NCBI GenBank assembly: GCA_965248545.1
Contig: OZ252110.1
Location: 372,001 to 436,000, forward strand
DNA from: Alteromonas_E sp965248545
GTDB lineage: Bacteria; Pseudomonadota; Gammaproteobacteria; Enterobacterales; Alteromonadaceae
DNA: 64,000 bases
Reading direction: 5' to 3'
Shown: positions 1-9,596 of the stretch, in pieces
Numbering within the stretch: position 1 is the stretch's first letter
Layout of the letters: every line of letters starts with the position of its first letter
Notes under the pieces: model-generated
What the model saw: only the letters and a program-made list of their open reading frames with translations
Database searches by the model: none
Told to the model about the DNA's origin: nothing
Made by a program: the position numbers and the translations under genes

Positions 1-628
1 GCGTCCACAGCTTTTCACAGCCACAAATATCCATTACGAAGTGCTGCAGAATACGCTGCCCTTGGCGCGTATGCGTCACTTCCGGGTGGAACTGAACACC
101 GTAAAAACCTTTGTCTTCGTTGACCATTGCCGCATGTGGACAACTGCCCGTTTTGGCAATCGTTTTAAATCCGTCAGGAATCTCTGCAACTTTGTCACCG
201 TGACTCATCCAAACGTCGATTAACGCATTGCCATTGTCGCCAATGTGATCTTCAATCTGAGCAAATAGCGCGGTACTTTCCAGTAACTCGACTTGTGCAT
301 AGCCGAACTCTCTCAAGTTTGAACCTTGTACACGCCCGCCAAGCTGCTCAGACATGGTTTGCATACCATAGCAAATGCCGAGCACAGGAACGCCAGCCTC
401 AAACACATACTCAGGCGCTCTTGGCGAGCCTGTCTCGGTTACAGACTCAGGGCCGCCAGACAAAATTATGCCATTTGGCGCAAACTCTTTGATTTGCTGT
501 TCACTGACATCCCACGCCCAGAGTTCACAGTACACGCCAATTTCGCGCACGCGACGCGCAATTAACTGGGTATATTGAGAACCAAAGTCGAGGATCAAAA
601 TACGTTGATCATGAATATTCGCGGTCAT
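1..628 (-). CDS. guaA: GMP synthase, N-terminal part (cut by window edge)
   Basis: This is the glutamine amidotransferase (class I GATase) domain of GMP synthase, which uses glutamine to aminate XMP to GMP in the cytoplasm. My translation from the ATG at 628 begins MTANIHDQRILILDFGSQYT. It shows the oxyanion segment SGGPES, the nucleophile box GICYGMQ with its catalytic Cys, and the HPEV segment carrying the catalytic His. About 209 residues are visible; the ATP-pyrophosphatase and dimerisation domains lie beyond the window. It follows guaB on the same strand with a short gap containing a hairpin, the usual guaBA arrangement. Confidence 0.95.
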   Translation of the reverse strand, partial: MTANIHDQRILILDFGSQYTQLIARRVREIGVYCELWAWDVSEQQIKEFAPNGIILSGGPESVTETGSPRAPEYVFEAGVPVLGICYGMQTMSEQLGGRVQGSNLREFGYAQVELLESTALFAQIEDHIGDNGNALIDVWMSHGDKVAEIPDGFKTIAKTGSCPHAAMVNEDKGFYGVQFHPEVTHTRQGQRILQHFVMDICGCEKLWT

Positions 629-653
629 TTTTGTTTTCCTAATAAAACAAATA

Positions 654-673
654 GCGCTGCCAGTTGGCAGCGC
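654..673 (-). terminator. Hairpin between guaB and guaA
   Basis: A perfect 8-bp stem GCGCTGCC/GGCAGCGC with a 4-nt loop lies between the guaB stop and the guaA start. On the minus strand it is followed by a T-rich but interrupted run, so it may be a weak terminator or an attenuator that lowers guaA expression rather than a full stop. Confidence 0.4.
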
Positions 674-695
674 ATGAATAGATGGTAGTCGAGAA

Positions 696-2165
696 TTAAC
701 CTAAGCGGTAATTAGGTGCTTCTTTGGTAATGCTTACGTCGTGTACGTGTGATTCGCCCATACCTGCAGCGGTTACTTTAACGAACTGCGGCTTAGTGCG
801 CAGGTCGTCGATTGTGGCGCTGCCCGTCAAGCCCATGGCTGAACGCAAACCACCCATTTGCTGATGAATGATATTTGCAATCGGACCTTTGTATGCGACA
901 CGTCCCTCAATACCTTCTGGAACAAGTTTCTCGGCATTGTCACTATCCTGGAAGTAACGGTCAGAAGAACCGTGGCTCTGATTCATGGCACCCAGTGAAC
1001 CCATCCCGCGATAGGACTTGTAATAACGCCCTTGATACAGTTCGACCTCACCTGGCGCTTCTTCAGTACCGGCTAACATGCTGCCGACCATCACACAGCT
1101 CGCGCCTGCGGCGATCGCTTTGGCAATATCACCAGAGAAACGAATACCGCCATCAGCGATAACCGGGATCCCCGTGCCTTGTAATGCTTCAACTGCATCG
1201 GCAATTGCCGTGATCTGTGGCACACCGCACCCCGTTACGATCCGCGTTGTACAAATAGAGCCTGGACCAATACCAACCTTCACAGCATCCACACCGGCGT
1301 CGGCCAATGCTTTGGCACCGGCTGAGGTAGCCACGTTGCCAGCAATGAGCTGCACGTCTGGATAGGCATTGCGGATTGCATGAACACGCTCAATTACGCC
1401 TTGAGAATGACCGTGCGAGGTATCAATCAATAGCACGTCAACACCGGCTTCAACTAAAAGTTCGATACGTTCATCCGTGCCGGGACCCACACCAACAGCA
1501 GCGCCAACGCGTAAGCGACCGAGTTCGTCTTTACACGCATTCGGCTTACTCTCTGCCTTTTGGAAGTCTTTAACGGTGATCAAGCCGCGCAGTTTGAATG
1601 CGTCGTCCACAACCAGTATTTTTTCAATGCGGTGTTCATGCATCAATTCCAATACCATGTCGGAAGGCGCACCTTCTTTGACCGTAACCAGCTTTTCTTT
1701 TGGCGTCATTACCGTACTGATCGGTTGCTCTAAGCGATTTTCAAAACGCAAATCACGCCCCGTCACGATACCGACTAGGTTGTTGTCAGCATCGATAACC
1801 GGAAAACCGGAGTAGCCTTTCTTTTTACTCAGCGCGTTAACTTCGCCAATAGTTGCCGTTGGCATTACCGTCATTGGATCGGATACAACGCCACTTTCGT
1901 ATTTTTTAACTTTGCGAACGTGTTTGGCTTGTTGTTCGGGCGTCATGTTTTTATGGATAAAACCAATTCCGCCCTCTTGAGCCAACGCAATCGCGAGACG
2001 CGCTTCAGAGACTGTATCCATCGCTGCGGAAACCATAGGAATATTCAAGCTAACATTACGTGTTAAGCGAGTTTGCAAATTTGCAGTGTGAGGCAGGACT
2101 TGAGAGTGCCCTGGTACAAGGAGAACGTCGTCAAACGTTAAGGCTTCTTTGGCGATTCTGAGCAT
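696..2165 (-). CDS. guaB: Inosine-5'-monophosphate dehydrogenase
   Basis: Oxidises IMP to XMP with NAD+, the rate-limiting step of guanine nucleotide synthesis. The 489-residue length is the normal bacterial size. The start MLRIAKEALTFDDVLLVPG is the family signature. Two CBS domains are inserted at about residues 93-205. The active-site loop GPGSICTTR carries the catalytic Cys near residue 305, and the flap region (GMGSLGAM...) follows. It is the first gene of guaBA and is divergent from xseA with about 100 bp between them. I saw no clear PurR operator in that gap. Confidence 0.98.
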   Translation of the reverse strand: MLRIAKEALTFDDVLLVPGHSQVLPHTANLQTRLTRNVSLNIPMVSAAMDTVSEARLAIALAQEGGIGFIHKNMTPEQQAKHVRKVKKYESGVVSDPMTVMPTATIGEVNALSKKKGYSGFPVIDADNNLVGIVTGRDLRFENRLEQPISTVMTPKEKLVTVKEGAPSDMVLELMHEHRIEKILVVDDAFKLRGLITVKDFQKAESKPNACKDELGRLRVGAAVGVGPGTDERIELLVEAGVDVLLIDTSHGHSQGVIERVHAIRNAYPDVQLIAGNVATSAGAKALADAGVDAVKVGIGPGSICTTRIVTGCGVPQITAIADAVEALQGTGIPVIADGGIRFSGDIAKAIAAGASCVMVGSMLAGTEEAPGEVELYQGRYYKSYRGMGSLGAMNQSHGSSDRYFQDSDNAEKLVPEGIEGRVAYKGPIANIIHQQMGGLRSAMGLTGSATIDDLRTKPQFVKVTAAGMGESHVHDVSITKEAPNYRLG

Positions 2166-2269
2166 GCAACTTTACCTGTAATGATGAGGTTTTAATTGCG
2201 GCGCAATTGTAGTGTTTTTTGGATTTCAGGTAAACTTACTTTCGCAATAAACTAATAAAAAATTTCACT

Positions 2270-3613
2270 ATGATAAAACCACCCTCAGATACCCGACAAA
2301 TATACTCTGTCACTAAACTGAATCGTTTGGTCAAAACAATACTAGAGGGTGAAGTCGGTTCAGTATGGCTAACGGCAGAAATCTCCAATTTTACCGCTGC
2401 CAGTAGTGGACATTGGTATTTTTCGTTAAAAGACCCCAAAGCGCAGATCCGCTGTGCAATGTTTCGCAGTGCCAACGCAAGACTAAACTTTCGTCCCAAA
2501 GAAGGCGACAAGGTCTTGGTGCGTGGAAATCTATCGCTTTACGAACCGCGCGGTGACTATCAACTGATCGCGGACTACATCGAACCAGACGGTATGGGGG
2601 CATTAAAAGCAGAATTCGAACGGTTAAAACTGCAGTTAAACGCACAGGGCCTGTTCGACACGGGTCGCAAACAACCGATACCTGAACATATCAAGCGCGT
2701 CGGCGTGATCACCTCGGCAACCGGGGCGGCATTGCACGATATTCTTACCGTACTGAAACGCCGCAGCCCCGCAACTGAAGTCGTGGTGTATCCTTCACAG
2801 GTACAAGGCGATAGCGCCAGCACCCAACTGATCAATGCATTACAAGTAGCGAATCAAAGAGCGGAAGTCGATGTCATCATTCTGGGTCGAGGCGGCGGCT
2901 CGATAGAAGATCTCTGGTGTTTCAACAACGAAGCCTTAGCCCATGCGATTGCAGCTTCCTCGATTCCAATTATCAGCGCAGTCGGTCATGAAGTCGACAT
3001 CACCATCGCTGACTTTGTGGCGGATCTTCGAGCCCCAACCCCCAGCGCTGCGGCAGAAGTCGTGAGCCAAGACAATCGTGCACAGTTACAACAATTACAC
3101 AGCACGTTACGCCACATGCAACAGCTCATGATGCGACAGCTGTCGAATGCCCGTTATCGTTTGGACATGATGACCAAAAATGTGCAACGACATCACCCGA
3201 CGACCAAGCTCAATACTCAGGCACAACGCCTTGATGATTTATCGCGTCGCTTGCACATCGCACAGCAGCATCGATTAGCCCGACTCAATGCGCGATTAGA
3301 AGCGACAGGTAGTCGACTGAATGGCCAAAACCCAACGGCTAGAATTCGCAATCAACAGGACAAGTGTCAGCTACTCGCGAAACGCTTAAACACGGCGATA
3401 AACCAACAGCTACAAAATCGTCAACATCAGTTTGCGCAATCTGTGGGTCTTTTAAACTCATTGAGTCCGCTGGCAACGCTTAGTCGCGGCTACAGTGTCA
3501 CTTATCACAATGGCGCTATCCTTCAGAACGCGAAGGATGTAAAACAAGGAGACGCTTTGGAAACGGTTCTGGACCAAGGACGCATAAAAAGCACTGTGGT
3601 TGGAACAGAATAA
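2270..3613 (+). CDS. xseA: Exodeoxyribonuclease VII large subunit
   Basis: Catalytic large subunit of exonuclease VII, which degrades single-stranded DNA with the small XseB subunit. The 447 residues show an N-terminal OB-fold (YSVTKLNRLVKTILEGEVGSVWL, residues about 10-100). The conserved catalytic-domain segments VGVITSATGAALHD, GRGGGSIEDLW and AVGHEVDITIADFVADLRAPTPSAAAE follow, then a long coiled-coil rich in Gln and Arg. xseB is not adjacent. Being divergent from guaB is common in gammaproteobacteria. Confidence 0.97.
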   Translation: MIKPPSDTRQIYSVTKLNRLVKTILEGEVGSVWLTAEISNFTAASSGHWYFSLKDPKAQIRCAMFRSANARLNFRPKEGDKVLVRGNLSLYEPRGDYQLIADYIEPDGMGALKAEFERLKLQLNAQGLFDTGRKQPIPEHIKRVGVITSATGAALHDILTVLKRRSPATEVVVYPSQVQGDSASTQLINALQVANQRAEVDVIILGRGGGSIEDLWCFNNEALAHAIAASSIPIISAVGHEVDITIADFVADLRAPTPSAAAEVVSQDNRAQLQQLHSTLRHMQQLMMRQLSNARYRLDMMTKNVQRHHPTTKLNTQAQRLDDLSRRLHIAQQHRLARLNARLEATGSRLNGQNPTARIRNQQDKCQLLAKRLNTAINQQLQNRQHQFAQSVGLLNSLSPLATLSRGYSVTYHNGAILQNAKDVKQGDALETVLDQGRIKSTVVGTE

Positions 3614-3692
3614 ACCTTGTGCAACCGACAGAGGTTAGGCATCATCTGCGGTGCAATTTATTGAGGGCTAAGTGGTGAAAGGAACACAAGTT

Positions 3693-4763
3693 ATGAAGTT
3701 GGACAAATGCAAAGGAATTGCATTAGCGTCGCTGTTAGCGGTTACCGCTATGTCAGCTGATGCTGAGCCCAATACATTGCCGCCGGTCAGTGTATTTTCA
3801 TCTTATGTTTCCGACGCGATTACCCAAGAGTGCGCGCAAGACCATATTCGCTGTGTTGAAGATTATATTACCCCTGAGAATTTCTATGCTGCGATTAACA
3901 GCCCTGAGCGCTTTTTAAATGCGGCAGCGAGTGAAAATGGCTTTGATTACGAAATATTAATTGCCAATATGTTGCTCGAGGACACGTCCAATAAAAACCA
4001 GGGGGCGACCCAATCGTTAGTGTCTGAATTTGACGTTACATGGCGCAGCATCCCCTTGGGATCATACCAAATGCGCCATCAAATCAATTCAGAAACAGCG
4101 CAGTCAATGGACAGGTCTCGACTGGCTGAAGTCTTTGTAACCGAATTTCTGAAACAGTCCGATAGCGAACAAGTCTTCAGTGCCAATACACTGTTTGAAA
4201 AACTGCAAGCCAGTGATTATCCGCAAGATTTAAAACTGCCAGATGCCATAGCCGCGTTTGAACTCTATGATATGCAGCTCTATCACGATCCGTTGCAAGG
4301 AGCGGTCGCTCGCTATACGCATCCAGAATACCCTCGCGACGTGCTTGATGTATTCGTATATCCAATGTTTAACGACGCTATAACCCCCGTCGTTACTGCA
4401 GAACAACAATTGTCTAGTGAACTACAAAAAGAAATTGATGACGTTGAGTTAATTGTCGCCAGCCGGGAAATAGAAGATGTTGCTATCAGTGATATTCAAG
4501 CCATTGACTGGCAGGTGGACAAACGCCAATACCACGGTTTGTACTTCGATGTAGTGGCGGCTGATGAAGACGGCGAACCCATGTTCACCACAACCTATCT
4601 GTTCCAATCCAAAGACAAGTTCATCAAGTTTAGTGCAAACTTTCCCGGCCGTGTGGCTGACCAAATGGTGAAAGGCGCATTACCCCATATAGAGGTGCCG
4701 GACCCATCGCCGTTAATGAAGAGTTTACGTGGTGAGGCAACCGACACCTCAAACGAAAGCTAG
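3693..4763 (+). CDS. Exported protein of unknown function
   Basis: I do not recognise this 356-residue protein. It begins MKLDKCKGIALASLLAVTAMSADAEP, a clear Sec signal peptide with a likely cleavage after SADA, so it is probably periplasmic. The ATG at 3693 is preferred over an in-frame GTG 21 bases earlier because AAAGGA lies at ribosome-binding distance before it. The mature protein is acidic, has two close Cys (CAQDHIRC) that could form a disulfide, and shows no transmembrane segment or catalytic motif I can name. It converges on der with only a 25-bp gap. Confidence 0.75.
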   Translation: MKLDKCKGIALASLLAVTAMSADAEPNTLPPVSVFSSYVSDAITQECAQDHIRCVEDYITPENFYAAINSPERFLNAAASENGFDYEILIANMLLEDTSNKNQGATQSLVSEFDVTWRSIPLGSYQMRHQINSETAQSMDRSRLAEVFVTEFLKQSDSEQVFSANTLFEKLQASDYPQDLKLPDAIAAFELYDMQLYHDPLQGAVARYTHPEYPRDVLDVFVYPMFNDAITPVVTAEQQLSSELQKEIDDVELIVASREIEDVAISDIQAIDWQVDKRQYHGLYFDVVAADEDGEPMFTTTYLFQSKDKFIKFSANFPGRVADQMVKGALPHIEVPDPSPLMKSLRGEATDTSNES

Positions 4764-4788
4764 GGCAACACCCGCTGCCCTACACCGC

Positions 4789-6234
4789 TTATTTTTTCTT
4801 GTGGTATGACATCATCCGTCTGCGTTTGCGCTGTTGCGCCAACGTCAGCTGGTTCTTTTTGCCTTCAAATGGATTCGCGCCTTCGCGGAATTCAATCTTA
4901 ATCGGCGTGCCCATCGTCTTAAGTGCCTTGCGATAGTAGTTCATCAAATAACGCTTGTACGAATCGGGCAAGTCTTGAACTTGGTTACCGTGAATGACAA
5001 TCACCGGTGGATTATAACCACCTGCGTGCGCGTACTTCATTTTTACGCGACGTCCCCGCACCAGAGGTGGCTGGTGGTCGTCCTGAGCCATTTCCATAAT
5101 CCGCGTAAGCATCGACGTGTTGATGCGTTGGGTCGCAGAGGCGTAGGCTTCTTGAACAGACTCAAATAGATGACCAACGCCGGTCCCGTGCAGCGCAGAA
5201 ATGAAATGCAGACGGGCGAAATCGATAAAACCCAAACGGCGATCTAACTCTCGTTTGATGTCATCTTTAACATCATTGTCGAGTCCATCCCATTTGTTTA
5301 CCGCCAGTACCAAGGAACGTCCAGAATTAAGGACAAAACCCAATAAGCTCAAGTCTTGATCGCTAATACCTTCTCTTGCATCAATGATCATCAGTACCAC
5401 ATTAGACGCTTCGATTGCTTGTAAGGTTTTAACGATGGAGAACTTCTCGATGGCCTCGGTAACTTTCTTACGCTTGCGCACACCGGCGGTGTCGATTAAC
5501 ACATACTCGCGTTCATCGCGCTGCATTGGGATGAACACACTATCTCGTGTGGTACCTGGCATGTCATATACCAACACGCGCTCTTCGCCCAAAATGCGAT
5601 TGGTTAGGGTCGATTTTCCAACGTTTGGCTTACCGACTATTGCCAACTTGATTGGCATCCCCTGCAAGCGCTCTAGCTGGGCTTCAGCATCTTCCTCAGA
5701 GACTATCTCTTGCTCGGGTTCGAGCTTCATGTCCGGGAACTGGTCTTCTAATTCGCGGACTGATTGATTCAAAAGCTGGCTTACACCTCGGCCGTGTGCC
5801 GCTGCAATTTGATGCACATGGCCCAAGCCAAGTGCGTAGAAATCAGCGCTCTCGCTGTCACCGTCGATACCGTCAACTTTATTGGCGACCACATAGGTTT
5901 TCTTTTCGGACTTGCGTAAATGATCCGCAATTCCCTGGTCTGCCGGAGTCAAGCCCGCTCGAGCATCCACAAGGAAGAACACTACATCAGCTTCTTCAAT
6001 TGCGAGCAGTGACTGTTCAGCCATAGCCGCATCGATGCCCTCTTCGTCACCGGAAATACCGCCGGTATCGACAACGATAAACGCCAAATCATCAACCTTA
6101 GCCTGACCATACTTACGATCGCGAGTTAAACCAGGAAAATCCGCTACCAGTGCATCACGTGTATTGGTTAAACGATTAAACAATGTTGACTTACCAACGT
6201 TGGGTCTGCCAACTAAAGCAATAACTGGAAGCAT
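4789..6234 (-). CDS. der: Ribosome biogenesis GTPase Der (EngA)
   Basis: Double-GTPase protein that acts in 50S ribosomal subunit maturation. The 481 residues hold two G domains. P-loops are GRPNVGKST (residues 8-16) and GKPNVGKST (about 206-214), with DTGG/DTAG G3 motifs and NKVD/NKWD G4 motifs, followed by a C-terminal KH-like domain (PIKIEFREGANPFEGKKN). The basic tail RKRRRMMSYHKKK is typical. It is downstream of bamB on the same strand, the standard yfgM-bamB-der order. Confidence 0.98.
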   Translation of the reverse strand: MLPVIALVGRPNVGKSTLFNRLTNTRDALVADFPGLTRDRKYGQAKVDDLAFIVVDTGGISGDEEGIDAAMAEQSLLAIEEADVVFFLVDARAGLTPADQGIADHLRKSEKKTYVVANKVDGIDGDSESADFYALGLGHVHQIAAAHGRGVSQLLNQSVRELEDQFPDMKLEPEQEIVSEEDAEAQLERLQGMPIKLAIVGKPNVGKSTLTNRILGEERVLVYDMPGTTRDSVFIPMQRDEREYVLIDTAGVRKRKKVTEAIEKFSIVKTLQAIEASNVVLMIIDAREGISDQDLSLLGFVLNSGRSLVLAVNKWDGLDNDVKDDIKRELDRRLGFIDFARLHFISALHGTGVGHLFESVQEAYASATQRINTSMLTRIMEMAQDDHQPPLVRGRRVKMKYAHAGGYNPPVIVIHGNQVQDLPDSYKRYLMNYYRKALKTMGTPIKIEFREGANPFEGKKNQLTLAQQRKRRRMMSYHKKK

Positions 6235-6268
6235 TAAATATCAGGTCCTATGGTAATCAGCTAATCGG

Positions 6269-7501
6269 TTATGGATTGACTTTTAGCGCTGCAATCACGC
6301 CGTCACGAGTAGTGGTATACATGGTATTACCGCTGACTACTGGCGCGACATACACCGACTCATCTTCGTCATCATCACCGAGTGCATAACGCGCAGCGAA
6401 CTCACCGGTTGATTGGTCAAGCCAGTGCAAGAATCCAAATTTATCGCCCACGACAACATAGTTACCGATTGTTGCAGGAGCAGATAAGGAACGTCCTTTC
6501 AAACGACCCTGAGACCACAACTCAACACCATTACGGCGATCAATAGCGTAGATGTGACTGTTGTTGTCGACTACAAATAACGAGTTCGCAACCATCGCTA
6601 CCGACTGGTACGACGCATATTCGCGTTTCCAGATAACTCGACCAGTGCGTAACTCCACCGCCGCCAATGTGCCGCCATAGCTAATGGTGTATATGGTCCC
6701 AGCGAATACGATTGGTTTGGCGTCTATATCCACAATGCGCTCAAGTTCAGTTGCGCCACTAGGTGCAGCAATAACCTGTTCCCACGCCATTAAACCTGAT
6801 TCAAGGATATTAACTTGTAACTTTCCAGTTGGTGTACCGATGATTGCACCACCGTTACTCGCAACCGGCGTTGAAATTCCGCGCAACGACAGTGGTGGAA
6901 CCTCACTGTCAGAACGCCATAATTCGCTGCCGTCATTGCTATTCAAAGCGATAAGGCTGCCAGCGCCGGTATTGACAACGACCACCCCACTTTCAACTGC
7001 TGGCGCAGCGATAACTTCACCGCGCAAATCAACTTTCCACTTGGTTTCGCCAGTTTGCGCGTTTAGCGCGTATACGTAACCGTCTTCGGTACCAAAATAA
7101 ACGGTATCAACTACAACCGTTAAGCCACCAGAAATCTTCGCTGAGATGCCACTTGACCATAGCGATGAAAAGCTACTGAAGAAGCCTTCATTTTGAAACG
7201 TCGCAAAATTTCTCTCCCAGACGACCTTGCCACTATCTTGTTCTAGTGCAAGAACACTGCCCTGTCGGCTGGCTACGTAAACTTTGTCATAAGCTACTGC
7301 AGGCTGCAGACGAGAGTAGTAGTGATCGACTCCGTGACCAATATCTCGGCTCCAAAGCTTTTCAGGTTCGAACTGTTGAACAATCGGTTCAAGACGGCGA
7401 ATTTCGAGTTCTTCGTCATCCGCAAACCAATCTGAAATGGTTGAACATCCACTGATACCAACGATAGCGAGTGCCGTAAGAGTTAATTTAACGCTTTTCA
7501 C
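6269..7501 (-). CDS. bamB: Outer membrane assembly lipoprotein BamB
   Basis: Beta-propeller lipoprotein of the BAM complex that inserts beta-barrel proteins in the outer membrane. The signal ends in the lipobox GISGC with Cys19 as lipidation site. The body is a series of PQQ/WD-like blades recognisable by repeated motifs such as VYVASRQGSVLALEQDSGKVVWE, VYFGTEDGYVYALNAQTG and NNSHIYAIDRRNGVELW (each about 45 residues apart). The start is a GTG with GGGAG five bases upstream, and the upstream yfgM stop codon adjoins this site, so translation is probably coupled. Confidence 0.97.
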   Translation of the reverse strand: MKSVKLTLTALAIVGISGCSTISDWFADDEELEIRRLEPIVQQFEPEKLWSRDIGHGVDHYYSRLQPAVAYDKVYVASRQGSVLALEQDSGKVVWERNFATFQNEGFFSSFSSLWSSGISAKISGGLTVVVDTVYFGTEDGYVYALNAQTGETKWKVDLRGEVIAAPAVESGVVVVNTGAGSLIALNSNDGSELWRSDSEVPPLSLRGISTPVASNGGAIIGTPTGKLQVNILESGLMAWEQVIAAPSGATELERIVDIDAKPIVFAGTIYTISYGGTLAAVELRTGRVIWKREYASYQSVAMVANSLFVVDNNSHIYAIDRRNGVELWSQGRLKGRSLSAPATIGNYVVVGDKFGFLHWLDQSTGEFAARYALGDDDEDESVYVAPVVSGNTMYTTTRDGVIAALKVNP

Positions 7502-7510
7502 ATTGACTCC

Positions 7511-8152
7511 CTAGCTGTCAGATGCAGTTGCAGTGGCTTCCGTAGAGGCTACAGCTAGATTATCGAGCTTCATTTTTACCAGACGGTTATTGGCATCCGC
7601 TTCCACAGCAGCGCTGTAGGCTAGGCGAGCCTTAGTAAAATCGGCCAACGCAACATAGGCGTCACCTTTAACTTCTTCAATTTGTGCGCTAAATGCCTCG
7701 TCGTTAATCTTAGCAACGCTGTCCAAAGCTTGCTGAGCATTGCCCTGTGCAACCTGCACTCGCGCTAAACGCAATAACGCAATTGATTGCAACGCAGGTT
7801 CATTGGTACTCGCGGCCGTCGACAAGTATTTCTCTGCCGCAGCCAGGTCTCCGCTATCAACAGCCTGAGAAGCCATTATCAATGAGGTAATTGTGGCATA
7901 ACCCGAGTCACCATAACTTTCGATAAAAGCCTCAGCTTTCGCCGTAGGATCGTCAGACTGAAGGCTTTCAATTACGCTTTGGTATTCCAGTGAAGCCGCC
8001 TCTTTGGCCGTTAACTGGCTATCAGAGTAATATCTCCAACCCCACAAGCCACCGAAGCCGATAACCGCACCGAGAATGATCGCCATGCCGTTTTCTTTCC
8101 AAAATCGCTTAATCGCTTCTACTTGTTGTTCTTCTGTTGCGAACTGTTCCAC
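7511..8152 (-). CDS. yfgM: YfgM-family periplasmic TPR protein
   Basis: Ancillary SecYEG translocon partner in E. coli; it is membrane anchored with a periplasmic TPR domain. The 213 residues begin with a short cytoplasmic helix (EEQQVEAIKRFWKENG), a single transmembrane helix at about 24-41 (AIILGAVIGFGGLWGW), then TPR-like helices to the C terminus. The start codon is GTG. It sits between hisS and bamB as in most gammaproteobacteria, which supports the assignment more than the divergent sequence alone does. Confidence 0.9.
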   Translation of the reverse strand: MEQFATEEQQVEAIKRFWKENGMAIILGAVIGFGGLWGWRYYSDSQLTAKEAASLEYQSVIESLQSDDPTAKAEAFIESYGDSGYATITSLIMASQAVDSGDLAAAEKYLSTAASTNEPALQSIALLRLARVQVAQGNAQQALDSVAKINDEAFSAQIEEVKGDAYVALADFTKARLAYSAAVEADANNRLVKMKLDNLAVASTEATATASDS

Positions 8153-8225
8153 TGTTTTCTACCTCTTAACCAACGTCGGTGCTCCTAGCACCCCAATTTG
8201 ACTTATATACCGATTGGCGTTTGTG

Positions 8226-9503
8226 TTACGCCATTAACTGTTCAATGTGTTGCGCCAACGCATCGAGCGCAATCGATTCTTGCTCACCTTGAGCGCGCAA
8301 AGGTTTTACCCCTACACACTGCTGCTGAGCTTCATCTTCACCAATCACTATTCCAACCACAGCCCCTGTTTTGTCTGCGCGTTTGAATTGCTTTTTCAAA
8401 TTTCCACCACCACAGTGCAGCTGGACATTTAACGCCGGCATTTGCTCGCGCAGCTGTTCAGCTACTTGCATTGCGTATACAAACAATGAATCGCTCATTG
8501 GCATCACATACACGTCTGCTACCGCGTCACTGAGCTGTGCGGTTTGCAATGTTTCAATTAACAAGACCAATCGCTCTAGTCCCATCGCGAAGCCGACTGC
8601 TGGCGTTGCACGACCACCAAGCTGCTCGACTAGGCCGTCATAACGACCACCCGCCAAGACTGTTCCCTGAGCACCTAAGTCTGCTGTTACCCACTCAAAA
8701 ACAGTGCGGTTGTAGTAGTCCAATCCGCGCACTAGACGAGGATTGACTTCAAATTCGATTCCCAATTGCGTCAAACGTTCACATAACATTGAAAAATGTT
8801 GTTGTGATTCATCATCTAGGTAATCCAATAGCAAAGGAGCGTCTTTTACAATTGCCTGTACGTCAGGGTTTTTGCTATCTAGGACGCGAAGAGGATTGGT
8901 TTCCAAACGACGCTTGCTATCCTCATCGAGTACATCAAAGTGGGTACGCAAATACTCAACCAGAGCGTCTCGATATGTGGCGCGCGCTTCAGGTGAACCC
9001 AATGAATTAAGCTCAAGTTTTACGTGATTGGTCAAACCAAATTCTCGCCACAAACGCGCACTCATCATAATGACTTCGACGTCAATGTCAGGGCCTGCTA
9101 GACCGTAAGTTTCAACGCCGAATTGGTGAAACTGGCGATAGCGACCTTTCTGTGGTCGCTCATGCCTAAACATTGGGCCCATGTACCATAGGCGTTGTTG
9201 CTGATTGTACAATAGCCCGTGTTGATTACCCGCCCGAACACAACTCGCAGTGCCTTCAGGACGAAGGGTTAAACTGTCGCCGTTGCGGTCGTCGAATGTG
9301 TACATTTCTTTTTCAACGATATCGGTTACTTCACCAATGGAACGCTTGAATAAATCGGTGCTCTCGACAATGGGTGTTCTGATTTCTTGATAACCGAAAC
9401 TAGCCACAACCTTGCGCAGTCGAGATTCAACCCATTGCCACTGTTTCGTTTGTGCAGGCAAACCGTCATTCATTCCCCGGATTGCTTGGAGTTGTTTGGA
9501 CAC
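8226..9503 (-). CDS. hisS: Histidyl-tRNA synthetase
   Basis: Class II aminoacyl-tRNA synthetase that charges tRNA-His. It shows the N-terminal AIRGMND signature, class II motif 1 around IRTPIVESTDLFKRS, motif 2 with MFRHERPQKGRYRQFHQFG, the histidine-specific motifs LVRGLDYYNRTVFEW and LAGGRYDGL, motif 3 AVGFAMGLERL, and a C-terminal anticodon-binding domain. I prefer the GTG start at 9503 (giving M-SKQLQAIRGMND, 425 residues) over a TTG 12 bases upstream, because GAG sits seven bases before it and family members begin at this point. Confidence 0.96.
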   Translation of the reverse strand: MSKQLQAIRGMNDGLPAQTKQWQWVESRLRKVVASFGYQEIRTPIVESTDLFKRSIGEVTDIVEKEMYTFDDRNGDSLTLRPEGTASCVRAGNQHGLLYNQQQRLWYMGPMFRHERPQKGRYRQFHQFGVETYGLAGPDIDVEVIMMSARLWREFGLTNHVKLELNSLGSPEARATYRDALVEYLRTHFDVLDEDSKRRLETNPLRVLDSKNPDVQAIVKDAPLLLDYLDDESQQHFSMLCERLTQLGIEFEVNPRLVRGLDYYNRTVFEWVTADLGAQGTVLAGGRYDGLVEQLGGRATPAVGFAMGLERLVLLIETLQTAQLSDAVADVYVMPMSDSLFVYAMQVAEQLREQMPALNVQLHCGGGNLKKQFKRADKTGAVVGIVIGEDEAQQQCVGVKPLRAQGEQESIALDALAQHIEQLMA

Positions 9504-9530
9504 AGTAAAACTCAAATCTGATTAGTTAAT

Positions 9531-9554
9531 AAAAAGCCCCGTATTATAGGGGCT
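9531..9554 (-). terminator. Rho-independent terminator after ispG
   Basis: On the minus strand a stem AGCCCC/GGGGCT with an 8-nt loop is followed by five T residues. It lies between the ispG stop and the hisS start, so the rodZ-ispG transcript probably ends or is attenuated here, and hisS may need its own promoter. Confidence 0.65.
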
Positions 9555-9596
9555 ATCAAGTGAAACAACAAACGAAACTAGGGCCTTTTATCAGGA

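Noticed and set aside
875..1815. Several plus-strand ORFs of 65-112 codons inside guaB
   Set aside because: They are antisense shadows; guaB has full homology over the whole span, and the shadows show no domain or ribosome-binding site.
2166..2269. PurR operator before guaB
   Set aside because: I looked for the palindromic PurR pattern expected by analogy with E. coli and found no convincing match.
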